From assembly GCF_002741055.1 (NCBI RefSeq), contig NZ_CP016809.1, positions 4,752,501-4,816,500 of the forward strand: a stretch of 64,000 bases of DNA, read 5' to 3'. Under the pieces are notes generated by a model. The model did no database searches. It saw only the letters and a program-made list of their open reading frames with translations, and was not told where the DNA came from. The position numbers and the translations under genes were made by a program. Below are positions 16,403-25,396 of this stretch, piece after piece. Within the stretch, counting starts at the first letter, position 1. Every line of letters begins with the position of its first letter. This DNA is from Paenibacillus ihbetae (GTDB lineage: Bacteria; Bacillota; Bacilli; Paenibacillales; Paenibacillaceae).

Positions 16403-16498
16403 AATCGGGGTCCCAGCCTCCTAGCTGATAACCCTAGGGACCTGTCTCTAGAGCGATGCTGCAAAGGGACTTCAATCGCAGGTTGTATATTATGAAAG

Positions 16499-16542
16499 AC
16501 CCGCTGGACTCGAGAATTTTCGAAGGTTTGGCGGGTTTTTTG
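16499..16542 (+). terminator. Terminator downstream of the ArsR-SRPBCC gene
   Basis: ACCCGC (16499-16504) pairs with GCGGGT (16531-16536), with a self-complementary interior around CTCGAGAATTTTCGAAG and a run of six T. A weaker hairpin GGTCCC/GGGACC lies at 16409-16442. Confidence 0.8.
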
Positions 16543-16627
16543 CTATGCCGTAAAACGAACTGGTAATTTCAATTGCAGCATGTTATATTTTGGATAATTC
16601 TGCATGGTACAGTGGAGGGAACACAGA

Positions 16628-17224
16628 ATGAGAAACAAGAAGCTGGTATTCATGTCGGTCTCACTCTTCTTCCTGTTGACCTTGTTAGCGGCATGCAATT
16701 CTTCCGAAAAGCCGGTTGCGGAGCCGGAAGTCCAAAGCAACGAGCAAATGAAACCGGCAGAAAACGAGGAGGAGCCGCAGGAGCCGGCAGATAACGTCGA
16801 CCTTGATCCAAGGATCGCGGCCGGAAGAGAACTCATAACCAAGTACATCGTAGATTACTATAAATTCACGACTCCTGAAGCATTTCAGGAAGGTTACTTG
16901 AATGTTCTGTTCGATATTTCCATGCAGAGCCATCCGAGATACAACGCCTTGAAGGATTATCATCCGGATGACGTGAAGGAGCACAGCAAGGCCGAGATCG
17001 ATACCATCGAAAGAGAATCCGTTGAACCCAAGGAGGAAGGCGGCTTCATTTACAAAGCGACGGTTACGGATAAAGTATTCTTTAAAGAGGTTCCCAAGGA
17101 CGACGAGCAGCCTTTCTTTTACGAAAAGAATGACTATGAGCTTTATATTAACCAGGATGGCAAGGGAGAGTATAAAATCTTTGATATTACATCGAAGCAA
17201 AGAATCTATTTCCCTGATATGTAA
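16628..17224 (+). CDS. Hypothetical lipoprotein
   Basis: 198 residues. The N-terminus (MRNKKLVF, hydrophobic core, LLTLLAAC) is a lipoprotein signal, so the mature protein should be anchored on the outer face of the membrane. An acidic Pro/Glu-rich linker (about 25-60) precedes a compact domain that I do not recognise, with alternating strands near the end (FIYKATVTDKVFFKEV, YELYINQDGKGEYKIFDI). The start has GTGGAGGGA 7 bases upstream. A DUF1992 gene follows 16 bases later, probably in the same transcript, but nothing ties the two functionally. Confidence 0.8.
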   Translation: MRNKKLVFMSVSLFFLLTLLAACNSSEKPVAEPEVQSNEQMKPAENEEEPQEPADNVDLDPRIAAGRELITKYIVDYYKFTTPEAFQEGYLNVLFDISMQSHPRYNALKDYHPDDVKEHSKAEIDTIERESVEPKEEGGFIYKATVTDKVFFKEVPKDDEQPFFYEKNDYELYINQDGKGEYKIFDITSKQRIYFPDM

Positions 17225-17240
17225 AAACGGAGGTGACGAA

Positions 17241-17678
17241 ATGGACCGGAATGTTGACCCCCTAAATGCAGCAGCTGCCCCTGAACCTGAAGAAGATCAG
17301 AATCAAGAAAACCAGCGGCGCCAAATGTCGACCAGCAGCTCGCTTCTGGAATCAGCCATCGACAGGTTTGCCCGAGAAGGCGGATTTGACGATTTACCCT
17401 TGAAGGGAAAACCCATCAAGATCGAAGACGGGGATGTTCTGACAGGGATCATGAAGAACGCGAATTACCAGCCTGCTTGGATTGAGCTGAGAAAAGAAAT
17501 CGCTGCCGACATCAAGCGGCTTTTGGACCGTTTAGACCCTGATATGATTTCGGAGTCAGAGTATGAGGCCATTAATCAAAAAATTATTAAGTACAACCGG
17601 ACGGTTCCGAATGCACAGCTGCAAAAAGGGCTGCTGTCGGCTGTCAATTTGCATGCAGCCTTGGATAAATGGGAGTAA
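17241..17678 (+). CDS. DUF1992 domain protein (DnaJ-C28-like conserved region)
   Basis: 145 residues. After a low-complexity acidic N-terminus (Glu/Gln-rich, 1-35) comes the conserved DUF1992 block: ESAIDRFAREGGFDDLPLKG, then GKPI and the later helix PAWIELRKEIAADIKRLL. The same region occurs at the C-terminus of the eukaryotic DnaJ homolog DNAJC28. No J-domain is present here, and the biochemical role of the family is unknown. The ATG has ACGGAGGTGA upstream. An in-frame start further upstream (17022) lies inside the lipoprotein gene and is rejected. A strong terminator follows. Confidence 0.88.
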   Translation: MDRNVDPLNAAAAPEPEEDQNQENQRRQMSTSSSLLESAIDRFAREGGFDDLPLKGKPIKIEDGDVLTGIMKNANYQPAWIELRKEIAADIKRLLDRLDPDMISESEYEAINQKIIKYNRTVPNAQLQKGLLSAVNLHAALDKWE

Positions 17679-17685
17679 CACGGCG

Positions 17686-17721
17686 AAGAGACCTGGAGCT
17701 ACGAGCTCAAGGTCTCTTTTG
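17686..17721 (+). terminator. Terminator after the DUF1992 gene
   Basis: AAGAGACCT (17686-17694) pairs with AGGTCTCTT (17710-17718), with an inner GAGCT/AGCTC stem and a T-run after it. Confidence 0.85.
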
Positions 17722-17759
17722 TATTTCGATGAAGCTGTTGATGATGGACGGAACCGGTT

Positions 17760-18683
17760 TTATACACTGATGGTAGGCTCGACCACCGTTATGGTATTGT
17801 TGACCGAGTTCAGATTAACCGTTGCGCCAATCGGCAAAGCGGCTTTATATATGCCATGACCCGTCGCGAGGTTTGTGATCAGCGGCTTACCGAGCGGTAC
17901 GATGAATTCGTCGATGATATCCTGATAGGATTTGCCGTATGCAGCCTGACAGCCCGTGCATTCCCCCGTAATGATGCCGATGCAATCGCGGAACTTTCCG
18001 GCCAGCTTCAAATCATTCAAGTATCTGTAGACTGTATTGGTAGGCTCATGCGTTTCTTCAAGGACGAGAATTTTACCGCGCGTATCGATTTCGAAGGGGG
18101 TTCCTAACGTGTCTACAAAGGATGTCAGGTTACCGCCAACGAGGGGTCCTGTAACATTACCCGGAATCCGGCTTACCAGCGGCATGCCCGGCGGATTCTG
18201 AATCGGCCGGGTTATCGAATATAACGACGTAGCCGCAAAAAACTGGTCAAAATTATAGGCCGGCGTATCGGGTTTGAAGTCAATCAGCAGAAGGCTATGG
18301 AAGGTGATCAAATCCGTAAGCTGATGCAGCGTATTTAACAATACCGTTATATCGCTGTAGCCTGTAATGATCTTCGGGTTATTCCGAATCACGCCATAAT
18401 CAAGGTAGGGAAGGATTCCGGCTACTCCGGTGCCGCCTCTTGTGGGCAGGATCAGCTTGACCTGCTCGCTCTGAAACATCATCATCAAATCGGACGCCCG
18501 CTGTTCGTCCGTACCGGCAAGAAACCCGTTTTGCGCGTATACATATCGGCCCAACACGACATTGAACCCGAGCGTTCTGAGAAAGTTGATCCGTGCATCA
18601 ATGATGTTTGCCGCGAGCGGGCTGCCCAAGGTCGCGATTCCGACGGTATCGCCCCGCTGCAATATAGGCGGACGTATCGGCAT
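17760..18683 (-). CDS. LD-carboxypeptidase, S66 peptidase family
   Basis: 307 residues. Family S66 (LdcA/MccF) features are intact: nucleophile Ser110 in TGYSDIT, catalytic Glu at 209/210 (LVLEETHE) and His276 in ATGHG. The N-terminal domain begins with the usual RGDTVGIATLGSP. LdcA enzymes remove the terminal D-alanine from murein tetrapeptides in recycling; MccF relatives cleave microcin C-type acyl-sulfamoyl adenylates. Which applies here is unclear. There is no signal peptide, so action in the cytoplasm is expected. AAGGAGGA precedes the start. It converges on the DUF1992 gene. Confidence 0.9.
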   Translation of the reverse strand: MPIRPPILQRGDTVGIATLGSPLAANIIDARINFLRTLGFNVVLGRYVYAQNGFLAGTDEQRASDLMMMFQSEQVKLILPTRGGTGVAGILPYLDYGVIRNNPKIITGYSDITVLLNTLHQLTDLITFHSLLLIDFKPDTPAYNFDQFFAATSLYSITRPIQNPPGMPLVSRIPGNVTGPLVGGNLTSFVDTLGTPFEIDTRGKILVLEETHEPTNTVYRYLNDLKLAGKFRDCIGIITGECTGCQAAYGKSYQDIIDEFIVPLGKPLITNLATGHGIYKAALPIGATVNLNSVNNTITVVEPTISV

Positions 18684-19059
18684 ATTCTTATCTTCCTCCT
18701 TTGAACATAGAAGCAGCCGCTTTTCTTAAATGCTTCTAGATTATATTGAAAAAATCGGCTCCCCATTACTAAAACAGGGCTTTGCTAAACATAAAACCGC
18801 TCTTTCGCAAGTGGCTGGATTCCATTCCAAGTTAGCGAAAGGGCACTTTTCTGTGCATAAAGATCTGTCGGCTCAAGCTGTTCAAGCATGTTAAGAGCGG
18901 GCTGATGACGCGGAAGACAGGCATTCCCGCAAAGCGCCGAAGGATACGGTGGAGGATAAAGTCGCTAAATATAGATACCATTTGTTAAATTTTTTCAGTG
19001 TTCTCTTGTTTGTAAACGCTTTAATATCGATTTATGACGTAACTGAACGGAGGGGGATT
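18684..19059. promoter_or_regulatory. Divergent region with orphan hairpin and cre site
   Basis: 376 bases between the LD-carboxypeptidase and binding-protein genes. GCTCTTTCGC (18799-18808) pairs with GCGAAAGGGC (18835-18844), with T-rich flanks on both sides; it terminates no visible gene. A cre-like site lies at 19010-19025. No small gene is supported. Confidence 0.5.
19010..19025 (+). promoter_or_regulatory. CcpA cre-like site
   Basis: TTGTAAACGCTTTAAT matches 15 of 16 positions of the consensus WTGNNARCGNWWWCAW. It lies 35 bases before the start of the first binding-protein gene, a position suited to catabolite repression. Confidence 0.65.
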
Positions 19060-20364
19060 ATGAAACTAGCAAGACGTTTCTGCAGCGTGTTATGGATGGC
19101 CGCACTGACGATGCTGGCAGCAGGGTGCATGGCAGGGGGCAGCGGCATTGACGGCCGTATGGCCGAATCGGAGCGGCCGATGGACCCTGTGCGGATCACC
19201 GCGTATATGGCCAAAAATCCGGTGGCGGACATCCTCCGCGCCCATCTTCCGGAATTCGAGGAGAAGACGGGCATCCAGGTGGATTTTCAAGCGTTGACCA
19301 ATGAGCAGCTCAGTCAAAAAATGTTCGTTCAAATGACGGTAGGAAGCGAAAGTCCCGATGTGTTCATGATCCGACCGCTGGAGGAGCTTAGCCTGTATGA
19401 GAACAATGGCTGGCTCGCCCCCTTGGAATCGTATGCTGTCTCGGACCCCCGCTATGATTTTGCCGATTTTTCCGGCACGGCGCTGGAATCGGTAACGGTT
19501 GACGGCAAGCTGCTTGCCATTCCGCTGTCGACCGAACAGCAGATTCTATTCTACCGGAAGGATTTGCTGGAGAAGCAAGGAATCGGGGTGCCGCAAACTT
19601 TGGACGAGCTGGAAGAGGCGGTCCGGCGTGTGCATGACCCCGAGCATGGCGTCTACGGCTTTGTTGCAAGAGGGCAGCGAAGCGCTCTCGTCACCCAGCT
19701 CTCCTCATTCATATACTCCGAAGGCGGGAATTTTCTAATCGAGGATCAGGCGGCACTAAATACGGAGGAAGCGCTTAAGGGAATGAAGCGGTATGTGAAT
19801 CTGCTCCGGAACTATGGGCCTCCCGGTGCAATCAACTTCAGCTGGCCGCAATCCGCGGATTTGTTCGCCCAAGGGAAGGCGGCTTTCTTTACCGATGCCA
19901 GCGCGATTTACTCCCTGCTATCGCAATCGGGGCTGAATAAGGAGGACATCGGGTATGCGATGTTTCCTGCAGGCGACGCCGGCCGCAAGCCCTACAGCAC
20001 CACCGCTTGGGGCATCGCGATGAATGCGAACTCGCCGCGCAAGGAAGCCGCATGGGCATTCATGGAGTGGGCTTCGGGAAGGGAGATGGTCCTGGAAGCC
20101 CAGAAGATCGGAAACCCGGGAGCGAGAAGCTCGCTCTGGCGTGACGAGGAAGGCATCTCCGGCTTTCCGGAAGGACTGATCCCGATCATTAATGAATCGA
20201 TTCCGATCGGAATGAGCTATGACCGCCCGAAGGTCATTCATGTGAAGGAAGCGCGGGACATCATCGGCAGCATCGTCGTGAAGGGATTGGTCGGGGAGGA
20301 CATCGAAGCGGCGGCCGAATCCGCAAACGTTCAATTGCAAGAGCTGATCGACAGCGAGAAGTAG
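19060..20364 (+). CDS. Solute-binding lipoprotein, probable sensor partner
   Basis: 434 residues, family 1 sugar-binding fold. It has a lipoprotein signal (MKLARRF, hydrophobic core, MLAAGC) and typical motifs (FEEKTGIQVDFQ, SPDVFMI, GKLLAIPLSTE, FYRKDLLE). The ATG at 19060 has ACGGAGGGGG upstream. No permease follows. Instead a YesM-type kinase gene begins 31 bases later, then its regulator, and a second binding protein heads the importer genes. This order resembles sensor sets in which a binding protein presents the sugar to a LytS/YesM-type kinase (for example XylFII-LytS in clostridia). A sensing role is therefore inferred, though transport is not excluded. Confidence 0.88.
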   Translation: MKLARRFCSVLWMAALTMLAAGCMAGGSGIDGRMAESERPMDPVRITAYMAKNPVADILRAHLPEFEEKTGIQVDFQALTNEQLSQKMFVQMTVGSESPDVFMIRPLEELSLYENNGWLAPLESYAVSDPRYDFADFSGTALESVTVDGKLLAIPLSTEQQILFYRKDLLEKQGIGVPQTLDELEEAVRRVHDPEHGVYGFVARGQRSALVTQLSSFIYSEGGNFLIEDQAALNTEEALKGMKRYVNLLRNYGPPGAINFSWPQSADLFAQGKAAFFTDASAIYSLLSQSGLNKEDIGYAMFPAGDAGRKPYSTTAWGIAMNANSPRKEAAWAFMEWASGREMVLEAQKIGNPGARSSLWRDEEGISGFPEGLIPIINESIPIGMSYDRPKVIHVKEARDIIGSIVVKGLVGEDIEAAAESANVQLQELIDSEK

Positions 20365-20395
20365 AGCGAATCGCTCTGACACGGGGGGATGATCG

Positions 20396-22126
20396 ATGAA
20401 GCGGTTAAGAACAAGCACATTTGCGAAGCTGACCACCTTGCTGGCGGTCCTGGTGATCCCGACGATTCTGCTGTATGCCTATTCCCATCAGGTCAGCATT
20501 AACGTGGTCCGATCGACCGTGGAGGTGGGGCAGCACAATCGATTGACATTTTTCATGAGCCAAATGGACACCATGGTCGACCAGCTGACCAAATATTCGG
20601 TCATCGCAAGCAGCGATGACGGGATCAAGAGTTATCTGGCGGAGCGTCCCCGAAGTACCCCGATGCAGCGAATCGACAGCCAGCAGCGGATCATGGACAT
20701 GCTGAACATGCAGATTGCGACGAGCAGCTGGGACAGTCAAATTCTGATGTACCTCACGAAGTATCAGGAATTGCTCACGACGGATCTGTCGGCTAAGTAT
20801 GATGCCGAGTACTTGGCCCAAGCCCGTATGCAGGACTGGTCCTATCATCACGATTCGCAAGGCCAGGCCTATTTCAGCTGGATGAGAACGCCGGCTTCCT
20901 CGAAGGATCTGGTCGTGGAGATCCGGTTTACCGACCAGAATGTAATCAATATGCTGAACCGATTGAAGCAGGATGGGGACAGCGAGCCGTTTCTGTACGC
21001 GCCCGGCAGACCTGTCATTGCAAGCAGCACATCGGTTAGCGAGACCGTTCAATTAGCTGTAGACGCGTTAAGGGACATACAGCTCGGGGATCAAGGCAGC
21101 CGAATCGTGCAGTCGGGGAAGGGCAAATACGTCATGAATTACGTCCGGTCCGGCAGCCTGGGCTGGTATCTGGTTGATTTTGTCCGGCTGGACAGCGTGT
21201 ATTCTCCCATTACCTTGAGCAGCACCCTCTTCTACATTTCCGTATCGCTGCTGCTCGTGCTTGTCTTGCTGCTGACTTTGCTGCTGTACCGTAACGTTCA
21301 GCGCCCGATTTCCCGGCTGCTGCATGCGGTTCGAAGGATCCGGGACGGTCAATATATGACCCGTCTGCAGGATGCGCCGAAGAATGAATTCATGTATCTC
21401 TTTCACGCCTTCAATAATATGGCCGAGCAAATCGAGGATCTGATCGAACGGGTATACAAGGAGAGCCTGCGTTCCAAGGAAGCGACGCTTAAGCAGCTTC
21501 AATCGCAAATCAATCCCCACTTTCTGTACAATTGCTTGTTCTATATCAAAAATATGGCGAATCTCGGCGAGAAGGAAGCCGTTGTAGCCATGGCCCTAAA
21601 CCTCGGGGATTATTACCGCTATACGACCCGGTTAGAGAAACCGACCGCGCCGCTTGAAGAGGAGGTCAAGCTGGTGGAAAATTATTTAACCATTCAGATG
21701 CTTCGTCTTCAGCGATTAACCTTCGAGATTGAGATTCCCGAAAATATGCAGCAGCTTGAGATACCGCGTCTCTTGCTTCAGCCTATCGTAGAAAATGCCG
21801 TTATTCATGGCGTCGAGGATCAATTGGATTTTGCATTCATTCACATTCACGGTGAGATCGAGGGGAGCCTGTGCAAAATCGTGATCGACAATAACGGCGA
21901 TGGCTTGGACCGCGCCATTCTGGCTAAGCTGCGGCGGCAGATCGAGGAGCCGCTCCACGAGCGCGGAGGGTTCGGTCTGTGGAACATCCAGCAGAGACTG
22001 GTCACCCGTTACGGCAAATCATCCGGACTGTCCTTCTCGGAATCGCCGTCCGGCGGGCTGCGGGTTGAATTATGCTGGAACGATTCGGATCTCGGAAGGG
22101 AGGAATCCGCTTGTATAAATTGTTGA
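20396..22126 (+). CDS. Sensor histidine kinase, YesM/LytS type
   Basis: 576 residues. One N-terminal membrane helix (about 11-30), an extracellular sensing domain of about 245 residues, a second helix (about 277-298), a HAMP segment (RPISRLLHAVRRIRDGQ) and the His_kinase block QSQINPHFLYN with phosphoacceptor His375. A HATPase domain follows, with N-box LLLQPIVENAVIHG and G-box GGFGLWNIQQRL. It phosphorylates the regulator encoded next, whose start overlaps its last 16 bases. The large outer domain could dock the binding protein encoded 31 bases upstream. Confidence 0.94.
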   Translation: MKRLRTSTFAKLTTLLAVLVIPTILLYAYSHQVSINVVRSTVEVGQHNRLTFFMSQMDTMVDQLTKYSVIASSDDGIKSYLAERPRSTPMQRIDSQQRIMDMLNMQIATSSWDSQILMYLTKYQELLTTDLSAKYDAEYLAQARMQDWSYHHDSQGQAYFSWMRTPASSKDLVVEIRFTDQNVINMLNRLKQDGDSEPFLYAPGRPVIASSTSVSETVQLAVDALRDIQLGDQGSRIVQSGKGKYVMNYVRSGSLGWYLVDFVRLDSVYSPITLSSTLFYISVSLLLVLVLLLTLLLYRNVQRPISRLLHAVRRIRDGQYMTRLQDAPKNEFMYLFHAFNNMAEQIEDLIERVYKESLRSKEATLKQLQSQINPHFLYNCLFYIKNMANLGEKEAVVAMALNLGDYYRYTTRLEKPTAPLEEEVKLVENYLTIQMLRLQRLTFEIEIPENMQQLEIPRLLLQPIVENAVIHGVEDQLDFAFIHIHGEIEGSLCKIVIDNNGDGLDRAILAKLRRQIEEPLHERGGFGLWNIQQRLVTRYGKSSGLSFSESPSGGLRVELCWNDSDLGREESACINC

Positions 22127-23754
22127 TCGTTGACGATGAGGCCAGTGTCGTCGAGGGGCTGGCGCATACGATACCTTGGGAGCATGTCGGGATCGACGAA
22201 GTGCACAAGGCATACTCCGGCTTCGAAGCATTGGAAATCCTGCAGACGCAGCCGGTGGACATTATGATATCCGACATCAAAATGCCGCGGATGAGCGGTC
22301 TCGAGCTTATTGAAATAACGAGAACGAGGTGGAAGAAGCTTAAAACGATTCTGTTGTCCGGGCATGCCGAGTTTGCTTACGCGAGAGAAGCCATTTCGCT
22401 TGGCACTTCCGAGTATTTGCTGAAGCCCGTTAGCGACGAAGTCGTCCTGGCTAAAGTAGGGAAGGCGGTGGAATCGCTGCGGCTGGAGCGGGAGTCGGAC
22501 GAAACCTATAACCGGGCGGTTCAGGCTTTCCGCGCCAATCTGCCCCAAATGCGCAGCGAATTTCTGAATCAGCTGCTGCAGGGCATGAACTCCCCGGAGG
22601 ACGTATGGACCAAGAAATTGGAGCTGCTTGAGATGAGCTCCGCGATCTGCAGCGAAGCAGCCCTGATGCTGGTCCGGATGGAGGACCGGCTGACGGAGAT
22701 GAGTCCGTACGACTCCTCGGTTATGGAGTATGCCATCGGCAATATGGCGGACGAAATTTTCGGCGACCGGTTTCGTTTATGGCGGTGCCGGGACATTCAC
22801 GGGTACCTTGTATTTTTTGTTTTTGACAGCCATGATCCGAAGGCGGAGCGTCCGCCCGATACTGTCCCGGAATACGAGCTAAAGCATTGCGCTTCGCAGC
22901 TGCAAATGAACGTCAGCCGTTATCTGAAAGGAACGATTTCCGTGCTGATCGGCAAGCGGGGCCGCTTTCCGGAGGATGTGCGCAAGCTGTACCAGGACAG
23001 CCTACTGGCGCTGCGCCGCCACATCGGCAGCCACAGCGATATGTTCGTGTACGCCGCGGACGAGGAGGAGCTCCATCCGGTACGTTCCTTGCAAAAATGC
23101 TATGAGCCGCCGCTGCTGCATCATCTGCTGGAGTCCGGCAGCTGGGAGCTGGTCAGGGACAAGCTGGAGCAGATCCTGAAGGAGCTGTCGCTCGCGCACA
23201 GCCAATCCCAGGAGCATGTCACCGAAGCCTTTTTCTTCATTTATTCCTCCCTGAGCGCTTATGCGCATAAGAACGGACGCAGCTTGAGCGATTACCTGGG
23301 AGCATCCCTTGCGGACGTGACGGGACTCTCCCAATGCACGAACGCGGCCACGCTCGGCAAGTGGGTAAACCAGGTGCTGTCGCTTCTGGAGCAAAGCGCC
23401 GAGCGCGCGACACGCAGTGACCGGAGTGCCGCCGTGTCCCGGATGAAACGGTTCATCCGGGACCATCTGTCCGAGGACATTTCCCTGCAGGCGATTGCGG
23501 ATCATATGTATATGCATCCGGTGCATGTGTCGCGGCTTTTTAAAATGGAGACCGGCTCGAACCTGAGCGACTATGTGCTCCGACTGAAGATGGAGCAAGC
23601 AGCGGAGATGCTTGCCGACCATTCCTTGAAAAACTTCGAAATTGCCTTGAAGCTGGGATACCAGAATCCAAATTATTTCATCCGGGTGTTTAAGAAATAC
23701 TATTCCGTAACGCCCCAGGAGTACCGAAACAACCTGGAGGCGGGAAAGCCGTAA
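22111..23754 (+). CDS. AraC-type response regulator (YesN family)
   Basis: 547 residues, using a TTG start that overlaps the kinase gene by 16 bases; GGGAGG lies just upstream. The receiver has LLIVDDE, phosphoacceptor Asp55 (ISDIKMP) and Lys in LLKPVSD. A linker of about 300 residues precedes the C-terminal AraC double helix-turn-helix (ISLQAIADHMYMHPVHVSRL and FEIALKLGYQNPNYFIRVFK). It probably activates the importer and enzyme genes from 23969 on in response to the sugar seen by the upstream kinase and binding protein. A terminator-like hairpin separates it from that next operon. Confidence 0.93.
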   Translation: MYKLLIVDDEASVVEGLAHTIPWEHVGIDEVHKAYSGFEALEILQTQPVDIMISDIKMPRMSGLELIEITRTRWKKLKTILLSGHAEFAYAREAISLGTSEYLLKPVSDEVVLAKVGKAVESLRLERESDETYNRAVQAFRANLPQMRSEFLNQLLQGMNSPEDVWTKKLELLEMSSAICSEAALMLVRMEDRLTEMSPYDSSVMEYAIGNMADEIFGDRFRLWRCRDIHGYLVFFVFDSHDPKAERPPDTVPEYELKHCASQLQMNVSRYLKGTISVLIGKRGRFPEDVRKLYQDSLLALRRHIGSHSDMFVYAADEEELHPVRSLQKCYEPPLLHHLLESGSWELVRDKLEQILKELSLAHSQSQEHVTEAFFFIYSSLSAYAHKNGRSLSDYLGASLADVTGLSQCTNAATLGKWVNQVLSLLEQSAERATRSDRSAAVSRMKRFIRDHLSEDISLQAIADHMYMHPVHVSRLFKMETGSNLSDYVLRLKMEQAAEMLADHSLKNFEIALKLGYQNPNYFIRVFKKYYSVTPQEYRNNLEAGKP

Positions 23755-23766
23755 CTCCAGGCTCTC

Positions 23767-23820
23767 GCCCGTATACCGTCCGTTTTCAGCGGTTTGTTCT
23801 TGCTGGAAGCGGGCTTTTTT
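23767..23820 (+). terminator. Probable terminator after the response regulator
   Basis: GCCCG (23767-23771) pairs with CGGGC (23809-23813), followed by seven T. The loop is long (37 bases), with a short inner CCG/CGG pair, so the fold is less certain than the T-run. Confidence 0.5.
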
Positions 23821-23905
23821 ATGTGCGCCGGCCGCTGCAGCCGCTTGCCCGGCATCGTGTTAAGGAAGGAGAGCCGATGTTAAGCCTCTATCATTTAACC
23901 CTGTC

Positions 23906-23921
23906 CATTAAGCGCTTACAA
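23906..23921 (-). promoter_or_regulatory. CcpA cre-like site
   Basis: Read on the minus strand this is TTGTAAGCGCTTAATG. It shares TTGTAARCGCTT with the site at 19010 and keeps the core of the cre consensus, with mismatches at the last three positions. It is 48 bases before the second binding-protein gene. Confidence 0.5.
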
Positions 23922-23968
23922 TGAATGGTGTAAAGGCATTCCACTATATACGAGGGGTGAATGATGAG

Positions 23969-25288
23969 ATGAAGAAGAGCATGATTCGATGGATAACGGC
24001 CGTTTTGGCCCTGATTTTGACGGCGGGATGCGGCGCAGGGGGAACGGGAGGCAGCGGCTCGGGGAATGCCGATCCGGGCAAGGAAACCCTGACCTTCTGG
24101 ATGAAGAAGCAGATGTTCGAAGAGCAGAACCAGATGATTCAGGAGAGAGCAAAACAGTTCGGAGAAGAACATAATGTGAACGTGAACGTGGAGTTTATCG
24201 CGTACGAGGATTTCTACCCGAAATGGTCGGCAGCCATTGAATCGGGGACAACGCCGGACGTTTCCTTTTTCGGTTATCAGGAGGTTGGACAATTCTATGC
24301 CAAGGAAGTTCTGGAGGATGTGACCGATCTTGTCGGAAAGGTGGAGAAAGCAAACGGGGAGATTCAAGACAGTCTGAAAGCATCCGTAACCTTTGAGGAC
24401 AAGCTGTACGGGGTACCGCTCTGGACTGAATCGACGGCGCTGTACTACCGCAAGGACATGCTGCAAGCCGCAGGGTTCAGCGAGCCCCCGGCAACGTGGG
24501 AGGAATTCCGCGAAATGGCAAAGGCGCTTACGGATCCATCCAAGGGCATCTACGGGGCCGGGCTAGGATACGGCAAGGGAAATTCGGACGCCGAATGGCT
24601 GACCCGGGCGATTATTTGGTCCCATGGGGGATCGCTTGATACCGAGGACGGCAAGACCGTGGTCGTCAATACGCCTGAAACCCTGCAAGCGGTACAGCTG
24701 ATCAGGGATATTTTCATCGAGGACAAGGTGACTCCGCCGAGCTCCATTGGATGGGACGACAGCGGCAATAACAAATCGTATTTGAGCGGTCAATCCGCCA
24801 TGATCTTTAACGTCGGCAGTCTGGCGGCCACGATCAAGAACGATAACCCCGAGTTGTATGAGAATACGGGCATCGCCATGCTGCCGGCAGGGCCGAAAGG
24901 AGCCGTAGTGCCTGGGATCAGCAACAATCTGGGCATATTCAAGGCATCCAAGAACAAAGACCTGGCGAAATCCTTCATCGAATATATGACGGACAAAACA
25001 TGGTACGGCACGTGGGTGGAGAACGGGGCTCCGTTGACCGGCCCGATCTATAAGGATTTGGCAACCGAAGCAGTATGGCAGGAGGAGAAGAACAAGGGAT
25101 TCGTCGACTCCATCGCTCATTTCGCCTTCCTTGGATACCCGGGGGTGTATAATCCGAAGGCTGGAGAGATCTACAACCTCCGTTATGTCAACGACGTTTT
25201 CCAAAAAATGCTCCTCGATTCCGGCTTTACCGCCCAGCAAGCGGTGGAGGAGCTGCAATCCAAGATCGAGGCGGTATATGGCAAGTAG
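23969..25288 (+). CDS. Extracellular sugar-binding lipoprotein
   Basis: 439 residues, family 1 binding protein. The signal (MKKSMIRW, hydrophobic core, LTAGC) and Gly/Ser linker show a membrane-anchored lipoprotein. The body has the usual FWMKKQMFEEQNQ, GTTPDVSFFGYQE, LYGVPLWTESTALYYRKDM motifs. The ATG at 23969 follows GAGGGGTGA. It is the transport receptor for the MalF/MalG-type permeases encoded next. The two enzymes at the end of the operon suggest a substrate that yields a 2-keto or 2-hydroxy acid, but this is inference. Confidence 0.92.
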   Translation: MKKSMIRWITAVLALILTAGCGAGGTGGSGSGNADPGKETLTFWMKKQMFEEQNQMIQERAKQFGEEHNVNVNVEFIAYEDFYPKWSAAIESGTTPDVSFFGYQEVGQFYAKEVLEDVTDLVGKVEKANGEIQDSLKASVTFEDKLYGVPLWTESTALYYRKDMLQAAGFSEPPATWEEFREMAKALTDPSKGIYGAGLGYGKGNSDAEWLTRAIIWSHGGSLDTEDGKTVVVNTPETLQAVQLIRDIFIEDKVTPPSSIGWDDSGNNKSYLSGQSAMIFNVGSLAATIKNDNPELYENTGIAMLPAGPKGAVVPGISNNLGIFKASKNKDLAKSFIEYMTDKTWYGTWVENGAPLTGPIYKDLATEAVWQEEKNKGFVDSIAHFAFLGYPGVYNPKAGEIYNLRYVNDVFQKMLLDSGFTAQQAVEELQSKIEAVYGK

Positions 25289-25396
25289 GCGATAGAAGCT
25301 AGACATCACAACCATAAGGCTTCGCAGCCCGGTCACAGGCATTCGGCACGGCCTGGCTGCGGGGGTGCCTGAGGCAACAGAAAGAAGGTGCTATCC

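Noticed and set aside
17022..17240. 5' extension of the DUF1992 gene to an earlier start
   Set aside because: It would overlap the lipoprotein gene by 200 bases, while ACGGAGGTGA lies right before the ATG at 17241.
19010..19060. Possible riboswitch or T-box leader before the binding-protein gene
   Set aside because: The leader is short and I see no T-box sequence or stem set; the cre site explains the conserved-looking stretch.
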